From an uncultured Prevotellaceae bacterium (GTDB lineage Bacteria; Bacteroidota; Bacteroidia; Bacteroidales; Bacteroidaceae), in contig OMTC01000005.1 in the NCBI GenBank assembly GCA_900313845.1, positions 1 through 24,642 of the forward strand: a DNA stretch of 24,642 bases, written 5' to 3'. The notes under the pieces were generated by a model. It had not been told where the DNA came from. It did not search any database and worked only from the letters and a program-made list of their open reading frames with translations. How positions within the stretch are numbered: position 1 is the stretch's first letter; each line of letters starts with the position of its first letter. Below are positions 1-9,304 of this stretch, piece by piece. The position numbers were made by a program, and so were the translations under genes.

Positions 1-2049
1 GAGGATGGTCATTTCATCCGCAAGGTCGTTAAGTGTCGTAAAGATGCCGACTATCCAGTGGTTCCACCTGCACAGGTTGACCTCGTGGATGTGGCTCCAC
101 AGCAGATCGCTTCTATTGCAGCAGCCCTCATTCCTTTCTTGGAGCACGACGATGCCCACCGTGCACTCATGGGTTCGAACATGATGCGCCAGGCAGTTCC
201 ACTCCTCCGTACCGAGGCACCTATCGTTGGTACGGGTATTGAAAAGCAGGTTTGTGAGGATTCCCGCACGATGATTACTGCTGAAGGTGATGGCGTTGTG
301 GAATACGTGGATGCTACAACTATCCGTATTCTTTACGACCGCACAGAGGACGAGGAATTTGTCAGCTTCGAGCCAGCAGTCAAGGAATACAAGTTGCCTA
401 AGTTCCGTCGTACGAACCAGAACATGACGATTGACCTCCGTCCAATTTGTGACCGTGGTCAACGCGTGAAGAAGGGCGATATCCTCACTGAGGGTTATGC
501 AACGGCAGACGGTGAATTGGCACTCGGTCGTAACCTCCTCGTGGCATACATGCCTTGGAAGGGTTACAATTACGAGGATGCCATTGTGCTCAATGAGCGT
601 GTGGTTCGCGACGACCTTCTCACTTCAGTTCATGTTGATGAGTTCGCTCTCGAAGTACGCGAAACCAAACGTGGTGTTGAGGAACTCACTTCCGATATTC
701 CAAACGTCAGCGAAGATGCGACCAAGGACCTCGACGAAAATGGTATTGTTCGTGTAGGTGCGCGCATCGAGCCAGGCGATATTCTGATTGGTAAGATTAC
801 TCCAAAGGGAGAATCCGACCCATCTCCAGAAGAAAAGCTCCTTCGTGCTATCTTTGGTGACAAGGCTGGTGACGTGAAGGATGCTTCCCTCAAGGCTACT
901 CCATCGCTCAGCGGTGTGGTTATCGACAAGAAACTCTTCTCGAAGGTAATCAAGACTCGTGCTGAAAAGACTGCCGACCGTAAGGAACTTCCTAAGATTG
1001 ACAAGGAATTCCAAGACAAGATTGACGACTTCAAGGCTATTTTGATTGATAAGCTGCTCACACTCACCAAGGGCAAGCTCTCTATGGGTGTGAAGGACTA
1101 CATGGGCGCTGAAATCATCCCAGCAGGTTCGAAGTTTGTTGCTCCAGCTCTTGAGAACCTCGACTATACTTCTATCCAGCTCAGTGGTTGGACCGACGAC
1201 GATCACACCAACACTTTGATTCGTGAGCTCGTCATTAATTATCTGAAGAAATACAAGCTTCTCGATGCTGAACTCAAGCGCAAGAAGTTTGCTCTCACTA
1301 TCGGCGATGAACTCCCTTCAGGTATCATTCAGATGGCTAAGGTTTACATCGCTAAGAAACGTAAGATTGGTGTTGGTGATAAGATGGCAGGTCGCCACGG
1401 TAACAAGGGTATTGTTTCCAAGGTGGTTCGTCAGGAGGATATGCCATTCCTCGAGGACGGTACTCCTGTGGATATCGTGCTCAACCCGCTGGGTGTGCCA
1501 TCTCGTATGAACATCGGTCAGATTTTCGAAGCCGTCCTCGGTTCTGCAGGAGCCAAACTCGGTGTGAAGTTCGCTACTCCTATCTTCGATGGTGCTCACC
1601 TCGAAGACCTTTGCGAATGGACAGACAAGGCTAAGCTCCCACGCTATGGACGTACTTATCTTTACAACGGTGAAACAGGCCTCCGCTTCGACCAGCCAGC
1701 AACAGTGGGTGTGACCTACATGTTGAAACTCGGCCACATGGTTGAAGACAAGATGCACGCTCGTTCCATTGGTCCTTACTCGCTCATCACTCAGCAGCCA
1801 CTTGGTGGTAAAGCTCAGTTTGGTGGTCAGCGTTTCGGAGAAATGGAAGTTTGGGCACTCGAAGCTTTCGGTGCATCCCATGTTCTCCAGGAGATTCTCA
1901 CCATCAAGTCCGACGACGTAACAGGTCGTTCGAAGGCTTACGAGGCAATCGTGAAGGGCGACGCAATGCCTACTCCAGGCATTCCTGAGTCTCTCAACGT
2001 GCTCCTCCACGAACTTCGTGGACTTGGCTTGAGCATCACCCTCGACTAA
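1..2049 (+). CDS. rpoB: DNA-directed RNA polymerase subunit beta (3' part, start outside window)
   Basis: This is the C-terminal 682 residues of the beta subunit of RNA polymerase, which forms one side of the catalytic cleft. The reading frame is open from base 1 (EDGHFIRKVV), so the start lies upstream. Recognisable blocks are IPFLEHDDAHRALMGSNMMR (about 130-190), GYNYEDAIVLNERVV (about 562-606), GDILIGKITPKGESDPSPEE, the lysine- and histidine-containing GDKMAGRHGNKG (1375-1410), PLGVPSRMNIGQI, and the C-terminal GGKAQFGGQRFGEMEVWALE that contacts beta'. By comparison with E. coli RpoB the fragment starts beyond the rifampicin-resistance region, so resistance cannot be read from this window. 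rpoC follows after 40 nt on the same strand, the usual operon order. No truncation or frameshift is seen. Identification is certain. Confidence 0.98.
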   Translation, partial: EDGHFIRKVVKCRKDADYPVVPPAQVDLVDVAPQQIASIAAALIPFLEHDDAHRALMGSNMMRQAVPLLRTEAPIVGTGIEKQVCEDSRTMITAEGDGVVEYVDATTIRILYDRTEDEEFVSFEPAVKEYKLPKFRRTNQNMTIDLRPICDRGQRVKKGDILTEGYATADGELALGRNLLVAYMPWKGYNYEDAIVLNERVVRDDLLTSVHVDEFALEVRETKRGVEELTSDIPNVSEDATKDLDENGIVRVGARIEPGDILIGKITPKGESDPSPEEKLLRAIFGDKAGDVKDASLKATPSLSGVVIDKKLFSKVIKTRAEKTADRKELPKIDKEFQDKIDDFKAILIDKLLTLTKGKLSMGVKDYMGAEIIPAGSKFVAPALENLDYTSIQLSGWTDDDHTNTLIRELVINYLKKYKLLDAELKRKKFALTIGDELPSGIIQMAKVYIAKKRKIGVGDKMAGRHGNKGIVSKVVRQEDMPFLEDGTPVDIVLNPLGVPSRMNIGQIFEAVLGSAGAKLGVKFATPIFDGAHLEDLCEWTDKAKLPRYGRTYLYNGETGLRFDQPATVGVTYMLKLGHMVEDKMHARSIGPYSLITQQPLGGKAQFGGQRFGEMEVWALEAFGASHVLQEILTIKSDDVTGRSKAYEAIVKGDAMPTPGIPESLNVLLHELRGLGLSITLD

Positions 2050-2089
2050 TTTAAAAGGAAAGATTAAAAATTTCAATTCTTGAAACAAG

Positions 2090-5000
2090 ATGGCTTTTAA
2101 GAAAGAATCAAAGACAAAGACTAATTTCACCAAGATAACGATTGGTCTCGCATCCCCTGAGGAAATTCTCGAAAACTCATTCGGAGAGGTACTCAAGCCA
2201 GAGACCATCAACTACCGCACCTATAAGCCAGAGCGTGACGGACTTTTCTGCGAGCGCATTTTTGGTCCAACCAAAGACTATGAATGCCATTGCGGTAAGT
2301 ACAAGCGTATTCGCTACAAAGGTATCGTCTGCGACCGATGCGGTGTGGAAGTAACTGAGAAGAAAGTACGTCGTGAGCGCACAGGTCACATCGCACTTGT
2401 TGTGCCTGTTGCCCACATCTGGTATTTCCGCTCTCTTCCTAACAAGATTGGCTACCTCCTCGGTTTGCCAACCAAGAAGTTGGATGCTGTTATCTACTAT
2501 GAGCGCTATATCATCATCAAGGCTGGTGCAGCTGAGAATGCTGAAAAGAACATTCTCGACTACGAGCTCCTTTCTGAGGAAGAGTATTGGGACGTAGTTG
2601 ATAGCCTGCCAGAAGAAAATCAGCAGCTTCCAGACGATGACCCACAGAAGTTCATCGCTATGATGGGTGCTGAGGCAATCGAGTACATGCTTAAGCGCAT
2701 CGACCTCGACCACCTTGCTAACCAGCTTCGTGCTCAGGCAGGTGAGGAGGGTTCTCAGCAGCGCAAGCAGGAGGCTCTCAAGCGTTTGCAGGTGGTTGAA
2801 GCATTCCGTTCTTCTCGTGGAAAGAACAAGCCTGAGTGGATGGTGATGCACAATATTCCTGTCACTCCACCAGACCTTCGTCCACTCGTTCCACTCGATG
2901 GTGGCCGTTTCGCTACATCCGACCTCAACGACCTTTATCGTCGTGTCATCATCCGTAACAACCGTCTGAAGCGACTCATTGAGATCAAGGCTCCAGAAGT
3001 GATTCTCCGCAACGAAAAGCGTATGCTTCAGGAGGCTGTGGATAGCCTCTTCGACAACTCGCGTAAGGCATCGGCTGTGAAGTCAGAGTCCAACCGTCCA
3101 CTCAAGTCCCTTTCCGATTCCCTCAAGGGTAAGCAGGGACGTTTCCGTCAGAACCTCCTCGGTAAGCGTGTTGACTATTCCGCGCGTTCGGTAATCGTCG
3201 TAGGTCCTGAATTGAAGATGGGCGAGTGCGGTCTTCCAAAGCTCATGGCAGCCGAACTCTATAAGCCATTCATCATCCGCAAGCTCATTGAGCGCGGTAT
3301 CGTCAAGACCGTGAAGTCGGCAAAGAAGATTGTTGACCGTCGCGACGATGTGATTTGGGACATCCTTGAAAATGTGATGAAGGGTCATCCAGTGCTTCTC
3401 AACCGTGCTCCTACACTCCACCGTCTCGGTATTCAGGCTTTCCAGCCTAAGATGATTGAAGGTAAGGCAATTCAGCTCCACCCACTCGCATGTACTGCGT
3501 TCAACGCCGACTTCGATGGTGACCAGATGGCTGTTCACCTTCCTCTTTCCAACGAGGCAATCCTCGAGGCTCAGCTTCTCATGCTCCAGAGCCACAACAT
3601 CCTCTCTCCTGCCAGCGGTGAACCTGTCACTGTTCCTTCTCAGGATATGGTGCTTGGTCTCTACTACATCTCAAAGATGCGTCAGGGAGCCAAGGGTTCA
3701 GGCCTCACCTTCTATGGTCCAGAAGAGGCAATCATCGCCTACAACGAAGGTCGTGTGGATGTGCATGCACCAATCAACTGTCTTGTGCTCGATGTTGATG
3801 AGAACAACAACTATGTCAAGCATATCGTTGAAACAACTGTTGGTCGTATCATCATCAACGACATTGTTCCAGATGAAGTAGGTTTCGTCAACGATGTCAT
3901 TGGTAAGAAAGCCCTCAAGAAGGTCATCACCAAGGTTATCAAGACAGTAGGTATGGCTCGTGCTTGCGAATTCCTCGATGGTATCAAGGACCTCGGTTAT
4001 CGCCGCGCTTACGAAGGTGGACTTTCCTTCGTGCTCGATGATATCATCATTCCTGAAGCCAAGAAGAAGATTGTGGAAGATGGTAACAACCAGATTGAGC
4101 AGATTCAGATGGCATACGGAATGGGTATGATTACCGACAAGGACCGTTACCAGCAGGTAATCGATACTTGGACCAAGGCTAACGAATCCCTCAAGAAGAC
4201 GTTGATGAAGGAAATGACCGAAGCCGACCAAGGTTTCAACGCTGTCTTCATGATGCTCGACTCAGGAGCCCGTGGTTCTGCCGACCAGATTGCTCAGCTC
4301 GCAGGTATGCGTGGTCTGATGGCAAAGCCTCAGAAAGCAGGTGCTTCCGATGCCAACATCATCGAGAACCCAATCCTTTCCAACTTCAAGGAAGGTATGT
4401 CGGTGCTCGAATACTTCATCTCTACTCACGGTGCTCGTAAGGGTCTTGCCGATACAGCCCTCAAGACTGCCGACGCAGGTTACTTGACTCGTCGTCTTGT
4501 GGATGTGAGCCACGACGTGATTATCACAGAAGAAGATTGTGGCACACTCCGTGGACTCTTCTGCTCAGCTCTTAAGGATGGCGACCGCGTGGTTGCATCG
4601 CTTGCTGAGCGTATCCTTGGACGTGTTTCTGTTCACGATATTATCCACCCTGAAACTCAGGAACTCATTGTTGCCAGCGGTGAAGAAATCAACGAGCGCA
4701 TTGCTGCCGAAATCGAAGCAGCAGGTATCGAAACCGTTGAAATCCGTTCAGTGCTCACTTGCGAGAGCAAGCATGGTGTTTGCCAGAAGTGCTACGGACG
4801 CAACCTCGCCACTGCCAAGATGGTTCAGAAGGGTGAAGCTGTCGGAGTTATCGCTGCACAGGCAATCGGTGAGCCAGGTACTCAGCTGACCCTCCGTACA
4901 TTCCACGCCGGTGGTGTTGCTGGTAACGCTGCTGCTAACGCACAGATTGTTGCACGCAATAAGACCAAGCTCGATTTCGATGAACTTCGCACCATCGATG

Positions 5001-6406
5001 CAAAGAACGAAGAAGGACAGGATGTGAAGATTGTGGTAGGTCGTTTGGCTGAACTCCGCTTCCTCGACACTCACACTGGCATCGCTCTCTCCACTGTTCC
5101 AGTTCCTTATGGTGCTACTCTTTATCACTATCAGGACGAATTGGTTGAAAGAGATACCGTGATTGCAACTTGGGACCCATTCAATGCCGTTATCGTCAGC
5201 GAATTTGCTGGTAAGGTAGAGTTCGAAGGTGTTGTAGAAGGTGTTACTTACCGTGTTGAACAAGATGATACCACTGGTATGAAGGAATACATCGTCATCG
5301 AGTCTAAGGACAAGGGCATCGTTCCTGCATGTCGTATCGTTGACAAAGAAGGTGAGGTACTCCGCACATACAACTTCCCAATTGGCGGTCGTATCAATGT
5401 TGAGAACGGCAAGAAGGTGAAGGCTGGTGAAGTACTCGTGAAGATTCCACGTTCTACTGCAAAGGCAGGCGATATCACCGGTGGTCTTCCACGTGTACAG
5501 GAGCTCTTCGAGGCTCGTAATCCATCCAATCCAGCAGTTGTTGCTGAAATCGATGGTGAAATCACGATGGGTAAGATCAAGCGTGGTAACCGCGAAATCA
5601 TCCTCACCAGCAAGGTAGGTGACGAGCGCAAGTACCTCGTGCCACTGTCCAAGCAGATTCTGGTTCAGGAGAACGACTACGTGCGTGCTGGTACTCCACT
5701 TTCCGATGGTGCTATCACTCCTGCCGACATCCTTGCCATCAAGGGTCCTACGGCTGTTCAGGAATACATCGTAAACCAGGTTCAGGATGTCTATCGTATG
5801 CAAGGTGTGGCAATCAACGATAAGCACTTCGAAATCATCGTTCGTCAGATGATGCGCAAGGTGCAGATTGTTGATCCAGGCGACACTCGATTCCTCGAAG
5901 GTGGTGTTGTTGACAAGCTCGAGTTCACTGAAGAGAACGACCGCATTTGGGGCAAGAAGATTGTCACCGACTCAGGTGATAGCGAAGTATTGGAGAAGGG
6001 ACAGATTGTCACCGCTCGCAAGCTTCGCGACGAGAATTCTCTCCTCAAGCGTCGTGACCTCAAGTTGGTTCAGACTCGTGATGCCGTTCCTGCTACCAGC
6101 ACTCAGATACTTCAGGGTATCACACGTGCTGCCCTCGGTGCAACCAGCTTCATGTCGGCTGCATCCTTCCAGGAGACGACAAAGGTGCTCAACGAAGCAG
6201 CTATCCGTGGCAAGAGCGACCCTCTCGAGGGTATGAAGGAGAACGTGATTTGTGGTCACCTCATCCCTGCAGGTACAGGTCTTCGTCAGTTCGATCGCAT
6301 CATCGTTGGTAGCCGTGAAGAAGCTGATGAAATACGTCGTCCTCAGTTCGACCCAACTTCAGCATTCTCGGCATTCAACAACTTCTCTCGTTTCAGCAAA
6401 GACTAA
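2090..6406 (+). CDS. rpoC: DNA-directed RNA polymerase subunit beta'
   Basis: This is the complete 1438-residue beta' subunit, which carries the RNA polymerase active site. The N-terminal zinc site is C66, C68, C81 and C84. The catalytic magnesium loop NADFDGDQM has D474, D476 and D478. LLNRAPTLHRLGIQAFQP lies just before it. The second zinc site is C817, C891, C898 and C901. The trigger-loop region reads GEPGTQLTLRTFHAGG, with H939 matching the E. coli trigger-loop histidine and Leu935 where E. coli has Met932. The length suits Bacteroidetes beta'. The ATG at 2090 follows the rpoB stop by 40 nt, and its protein begins MAFKKESKTK. An AAAGGAAAG run lies about 30 nt upstream, too far for a standard ribosome binding site. 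A strong hairpin terminator closes the operon. Nothing looks abnormal. Confidence 0.98.
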   Translation: MAFKKESKTKTNFTKITIGLASPEEILENSFGEVLKPETINYRTYKPERDGLFCERIFGPTKDYECHCGKYKRIRYKGIVCDRCGVEVTEKKVRRERTGHIALVVPVAHIWYFRSLPNKIGYLLGLPTKKLDAVIYYERYIIIKAGAAENAEKNILDYELLSEEEYWDVVDSLPEENQQLPDDDPQKFIAMMGAEAIEYMLKRIDLDHLANQLRAQAGEEGSQQRKQEALKRLQVVEAFRSSRGKNKPEWMVMHNIPVTPPDLRPLVPLDGGRFATSDLNDLYRRVIIRNNRLKRLIEIKAPEVILRNEKRMLQEAVDSLFDNSRKASAVKSESNRPLKSLSDSLKGKQGRFRQNLLGKRVDYSARSVIVVGPELKMGECGLPKLMAAELYKPFIIRKLIERGIVKTVKSAKKIVDRRDDVIWDILENVMKGHPVLLNRAPTLHRLGIQAFQPKMIEGKAIQLHPLACTAFNADFDGDQMAVHLPLSNEAILEAQLLMLQSHNILSPASGEPVTVPSQDMVLGLYYISKMRQGAKGSGLTFYGPEEAIIAYNEGRVDVHAPINCLVLDVDENNNYVKHIVETTVGRIIINDIVPDEVGFVNDVIGKKALKKVITKVIKTVGMARACEFLDGIKDLGYRRAYEGGLSFVLDDIIIPEAKKKIVEDGNNQIEQIQMAYGMGMITDKDRYQQVIDTWTKANESLKKTLMKEMTEADQGFNAVFMMLDSGARGSADQIAQLAGMRGLMAKPQKAGASDANIIENPILSNFKEGMSVLEYFISTHGARKGLADTALKTADAGYLTRRLVDVSHDVIITEEDCGTLRGLFCSALKDGDRVVASLAERILGRVSVHDIIHPETQELIVASGEEINERIAAEIEAAGIETVEIRSVLTCESKHGVCQKCYGRNLATAKMVQKGEAVGVIAAQAIGEPGTQLTLRTFHAGGVAGNAAANAQIVARNKTKLDFDELRTIDAKNEEGQDVKIVVGRLAELRFLDTHTGIALSTVPVPYGATLYHYQDELVERDTVIATWDPFNAVIVSEFAGKVEFEGVVEGVTYRVEQDDTTGMKEYIVIESKDKGIVPACRIVDKEGEVLRTYNFPIGGRINVENGKKVKAGEVLVKIPRSTAKAGDITGGLPRVQELFEARNPSNPAVVAEIDGEITMGKIKRGNREIILTSKVGDERKYLVPLSKQILVQENDYVRAGTPLSDGAITPADILAIKGPTAVQEYIVNQVQDVYRMQGVAINDKHFEIIVRQMMRKVQIVDPGDTRFLEGGVVDKLEFTEENDRIWGKKIVTDSGDSEVLEKGQIVTARKLRDENSLLKRRDLKLVQTRDAVPATSTQILQGITRAALGATSFMSAASFQETTKVLNEAAIRGKSDPLEGMKENVICGHLIPAGTGLRQFDRIIVGSREEADEIRRPQFDPTSAFSAFNNFSRFSKD

Positions 6407-6437
6407 TTCTATATTCTCCTTGTGAGATATACTCAAC

Positions 6438-6471
6438 AAAAAAGCATCAGCTCCTCAGCTGATGCTTTTTT
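6438..6471. terminator. Bidirectional intrinsic terminator after rpoC
   Basis: A 9-bp perfect stem GCATCAGCT/AGCTGATGC (6444-6452 and 6457-6465) with a CCTC loop is flanked by six A on the left and six T on the right, which lengthen the stem to 15 bp. The T-run ends the rpoBC transcript. The A-run gives a U-run on the other strand, so it can also stop the convergent gene whose stop codon is at 6529. Confidence 0.93.
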
Positions 6472-6517
6472 ATTTCACAATGATGATAGTTCCTACATGG
6501 TTATCATGCATCTATAA

Positions 6518-6552
6518 TTCTTCATTCTTCATTTTTCATTTTTCATTTTATA
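6518..6552. repeat. Heptad tandem repeat overlapping a gene's 3' end
   Basis: Four copies of a 7-nt unit, TTCTTCA twice then TTTTTCA twice, plus a decayed fifth copy TTTTATA, run from 6518 to 6552. The minus-strand gene at 6529-7674 ends inside the array, so its last residues (YKMKNEK) and its stop codon are encoded by the repeat. Because 7 is not a multiple of 3, a gain or loss of one copy would change the C-terminus. Confidence 0.8.
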
Positions 6553-7674
6553 ATCCACTTTGTCGTAGAAGGAGTCGCGGGAATCGAAGGAGTCCCTACC
6601 CGAGATGGGTTGCACATTGTCGCTATGCTTGTCCGTCACCACCATTTCGCAGAAGGCGGCATACGAAGTGCTGAAGAGTCGTCGTTTCCAGTCGCAATTG
6701 AATCGGAACGTGTTGCGGATATAGGAGATATGCGTCACACCTTGCTCATATCGATATTCAATCAGGCACGAAAGTTCCTTCGGCTTGAAACTCACACCCG
6801 CAGGTTTTCGAATAAGCATCAGGTCCGTGGCTTTGTACTTGTCGCTCATGTCGAGCGAGAGTTCCGCACGTGTGAATGCCAAGTTCTCGTGGTCGATATA
6901 GAGCTTGCCGTAGTAAAGTGCGTAAGGCAGTTGCTTGTTAGGCGAAATGCTAACCACGTATTGCAATCGATTGTTAATCATGTCGGGCGCTTCCATTTCA
7001 AAACGGTAGTTGGACAGTTCCGCTTCGTTGAGCAGAAATTCTCGGTTTTTCGCGATGTCCAATTCAATGGGTTGCACAGGGCCGCCCATCACCTTGAGTG
7101 CCAATGTGTCGCCCTGTTTTGGACTGAGCAATCGGCGCCCTTTCATGATGGCAACTCGGTCGCGTCCGTTTCCCTTTTTATAATCCGTCTTGTACATATC
7201 TACCACTCCCTCAGCCACATAGATGAAATGCTGCCGCTTCATGGCTGTTTCGCGGTAGAAGCAATTGTAGAGCATAGGAGTCTTGCTATAGTTGCTTGGT
7301 ATTTTCTCGATAGCAAGACTGACCAGCGCGCGTGGATTCTCTGTCCAAACCACCACTTCCTTCAGCGGGATGGAGGTTTGTTTCAAACGAATCTCAAGTC
7401 CGTCGGTGGAGGTGTTGGGCACAGGGACCTCTTTCGATTCAAACCCTAAGTGAGAAACCACAATCGAATGCGGAGCCTCATCCACTTTCAGTGTGAAGAA
7501 ACCGTCGTCGTTCGTCACCACCGTCACATTTGTGTGAGGCACCGACACCACTGCTAAAGAAATCTTGTTGCCATTCCTTTCGTTGACAACAGTTCCGCTG
7601 AGGACAATCTTTTGTCCCCAAGCACTGAGGCATAACATTGCCATCAGTAGTATGACCATCACTTTCTTCATCAT
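6529..7674 (-). CDS. Secreted carboxypeptidase-regulatory-like domain protein
   Basis: This is a 381-residue exported protein. The N-terminus MMKKVMVILLMAMLCLSAWG is a signal peptide with likely cleavage before Gln21. Residues about 25-105 look like the carboxypeptidase D regulatory-like beta-sandwich common in Bacteroidetes envelope proteins: LSGTVVNERNG, a VTNDDGFFTLKV segment, then SIVVSHLGFESKEV. The rest (RETAMKRQHFIYVAEGVVDM; YVVSISPNKQ; LYIDHENLAFTRAELSLDMS) resembles the unassigned C-terminal region of related envelope proteins, and I cannot name an enzyme activity. There is no TonB-dependent barrel, so this is not a SusC homologue. Its own promoter is likely at 7746-7753. The C-terminus is encoded by a heptad repeat, and the gene is convergent with rpoC. 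Confidence 0.8.
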   Translation of the reverse strand: MMKKVMVILLMAMLCLSAWGQKIVLSGTVVNERNGNKISLAVVSVPHTNVTVVTNDDGFFTLKVDEAPHSIVVSHLGFESKEVPVPNTSTDGLEIRLKQTSIPLKEVVVWTENPRALVSLAIEKIPSNYSKTPMLYNCFYRETAMKRQHFIYVAEGVVDMYKTDYKKGNGRDRVAIMKGRRLLSPKQGDTLALKVMGGPVQPIELDIAKNREFLLNEAELSNYRFEMEAPDMINNRLQYVVSISPNKQLPYALYYGKLYIDHENLAFTRAELSLDMSDKYKATDLMLIRKPAGVSFKPKELSCLIEYRYEQGVTHISYIRNTFRFNCDWKRRLFSTSYAAFCEMVVTDKHSDNVQPISGRDSFDSRDSFYDKVDYKMKNEK

Positions 7675-7745
7675 CGGTTTGCTTTTTTATACAACTTTTT
7701 CATCCGCAATCTTGCATCTGTATGCGCTTTTCATATTGCCACATG

Positions 7746-7753
7746 CAAAAGTA
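7746..7753 (-). promoter_or_regulatory. Predicted promoter, TACTTTTG box (minus strand)
   Basis: Read on the minus strand, 7753-7746 is TACTTTTG, matching the Bacteroidetes -7 consensus TAnnTTTG. It lies about 70 nt upstream of the ATG of the gene at 6529-7674. No convincing -33 TTTG is seen at the usual distance, and the upstream DNA is A/T-rich. The call rests on the box and its position only. Confidence 0.5.
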
Positions 7754-7812
7754 TATATTTTTTTGAAAATGAAGAAATAAGTAATGAGAATTTCTTTGAA
7801 GAAAGCTCAAAA

Positions 7813-9303
7813 TTATCTTCTCACTTTCATCGTCTTCATACCTTGGCGAAGGATATAGACACCTTGTGGCAGACCTGTCATGTCATGTCCCAATAATTGC
7901 CCTCCCACAGAATAGACTTCATACGGACGGTCGGTGTCGATTGACCACTCGTTTGCGAGCTCCACATCATGGATGTCCGCCATAGCATCATATCCTAATT
8001 TGTTGTCCATCCAAGTGATACGTTTCTTCAGGAAACGCCGTGCATTATCCACCTCAGCCTTATAGCTGCCCCAAAGCACTGGGTTCTGATGCACATATTG
8101 GTTCATGATGGGCCAACGCAGAAAGTTGAGTCGTTGCGACTCCTGAAGCATCTCTTCCAAAGAGTCCAAATAAGCCACAAGATATTCTTCCGTCAGTTTG
8201 TCCTGACGGGCTTCAGCCCATATCTCTAACATTCGTTTTTTGGCATTCGTATTACTCACCACAATCTTATCAACAAACGACCTCATGTTGCCCGTATAAC
8301 TGCCTTTGGTGCGATAGAGATAGTCGTTCAAATTGTTAATCGGATAGGTGCGATTATCGTTCTCAAAAGCCAAGTCAAAATCCCACACAGGACCCGTGTA
8401 GATGGTGTCGTTTTCGCGCTGCTTATACATGAACACACTCCAGTATGTGTCGGTGTTGCCCGACAGTTCTCCCGTCAGAAAATGTCGGAGGAAGGTATTC
8501 AAGTCGAGATAGCGTTGCCACTGTTGCTCCATCTTGTTGAAAGCCGATTCAATGTATTTTCTCTGCACCCATGTGATGCTGTCTCCGTCAGGCGACTTGA
8601 TGGCAACGGGATTATTGTTAGCGGAATAAAACATCACTTCCTCATCGTAGGCGTAAGCATCCACCTCCAGCAGATAACCGCCTGTCAAAGCAGGTGCGCT
8701 GTTGTCCTGCGGAGTCAGTTCGTCGATTGCCACACGCTTTTTGTTGACCTCCACTTGGTCGCATAACTGATAGCAACCTTTATACTCACCATTGAGCAGC
8801 ACATCGACTGCCTTTGAATAAGGGGTATAAGGCATGCCTAACTGCCGACTGATTTCGAATGCCAACATATTGCGCATCAGTGTCTTGTCGCCATAGTTGT
8901 TTATCAATGTCCATTTCTTTGCTTTGGCAGGAGCATCGAGCACGTGCTGTTTGCTATCGAACTTGATGCGATAAGGTTTCTTGGGGAAGTTGCGTGAATA
9001 GTTGCCTCGTTCACGAATCGTTCCAGGTTCTGAGAGCAACACTTTGTTTCCACTGTCGCCGATGATGGTGATTTGTGCACTGATTTGATGCTCTTTGTCG
9101 TAGGGCAACTCGCCGTTCAGTGTGTGGATGCTTACTGTAGGAAGATTAGTGAGTCGGTAGAGTTGGCTTTCGTCTCCCTCTCCTTCATGTCCATAGAATT
9201 CCAACTCGGCGATATTGCAGCGGGCATCGTTCGGCCCCACATAGCGCACATAGCGAAACCCTTTGCTACAGTTCACAGCGGCATGTGAGAGTTGTTTTCT
9301 CAC
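7813..9303 (-). CDS. CotH kinase family protein, main part (5' end frameshifted)
   Basis: The 496-codon frame opens at a GTG that overlaps the upstream stop codon (9300-9303). Residues about 5-40 (NCSKGFRYVRYVGPNDARCN, then IAELEFYG) are the back half of a discoidin-like sandwich domain. Residues about 55-430 are a CotH-type kinase fold: RERGNYSRNFPKKPYRIKF (98-116), WTLINNYGDKTLMRNMLAFE, a GEYKGCYQLCDQVEV segment, and the acidic VWDFDLAFEND (306-316, with Asp308 and Asp310). The tail YSVGGQLLGHDMTGLPQGVY, ending KTMKVRR, resembles the sorting-like tails of Bacteroidetes secreted proteins. The frame has no signal peptide of its own; that sits on the preceding fragment at 9300-9593. CotH proteins are atypical kinases that phosphorylate secreted proteins in spore-formers, and the role of the Bacteroidetes members is not established. 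Together with the fragment it is one gene, broken or translated by reinitiation. Confidence 0.82.
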   Translation of the reverse strand: MRKQLSHAAVNCSKGFRYVRYVGPNDARCNIAELEFYGHEGEGDESQLYRLTNLPTVSIHTLNGELPYDKEHQISAQITIIGDSGNKVLLSEPGTIRERGNYSRNFPKKPYRIKFDSKQHVLDAPAKAKKWTLINNYGDKTLMRNMLAFEISRQLGMPYTPYSKAVDVLLNGEYKGCYQLCDQVEVNKKRVAIDELTPQDNSAPALTGGYLLEVDAYAYDEEVMFYSANNNPVAIKSPDGDSITWVQRKYIESAFNKMEQQWQRYLDLNTFLRHFLTGELSGNTDTYWSVFMYKQRENDTIYTGPVWDFDLAFENDNRTYPINNLNDYLYRTKGSYTGNMRSFVDKIVVSNTNAKKRMLEIWAEARQDKLTEEYLVAYLDSLEEMLQESQRLNFLRWPIMNQYVHQNPVLWGSYKAEVDNARRFLKKRITWMDNKLGYDAMADIHDVELANEWSIDTDRPYEVYSVGGQLLGHDMTGLPQGVYILRQGMKTMKVRR

Positions 9304-9304
9304 A
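9284..9304. repeat. Short inverted repeat at the CotH frame break
   Basis: TGTGAGA (9284-9290) and TCTCACA (9298-9304) are perfect 7-bp arms around a 7-nt loop. The hairpin covers the GTGA in which the upstream stop codon and the downstream GTG overlap. It could be a footprint of a deletion or a site of polymerase or assembly error. A role in translation is possible but unsupported. Confidence 0.6.

Noticed and set aside
625..1206. Long minus-strand open frames inside rpoB (and similar ones inside rpoC, leuS and porZ)
   Set aside because: They lie wholly opposite strongly conserved genes, have unlikely compositions and no promoter or start signals; they follow from the codon bias of the real genes.
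6407..6530. Small RNA gene between rpoC and the convergent gene
   Set aside because: Only a terminator and a simple repeat are present; there is no promoter box for an independent transcript.
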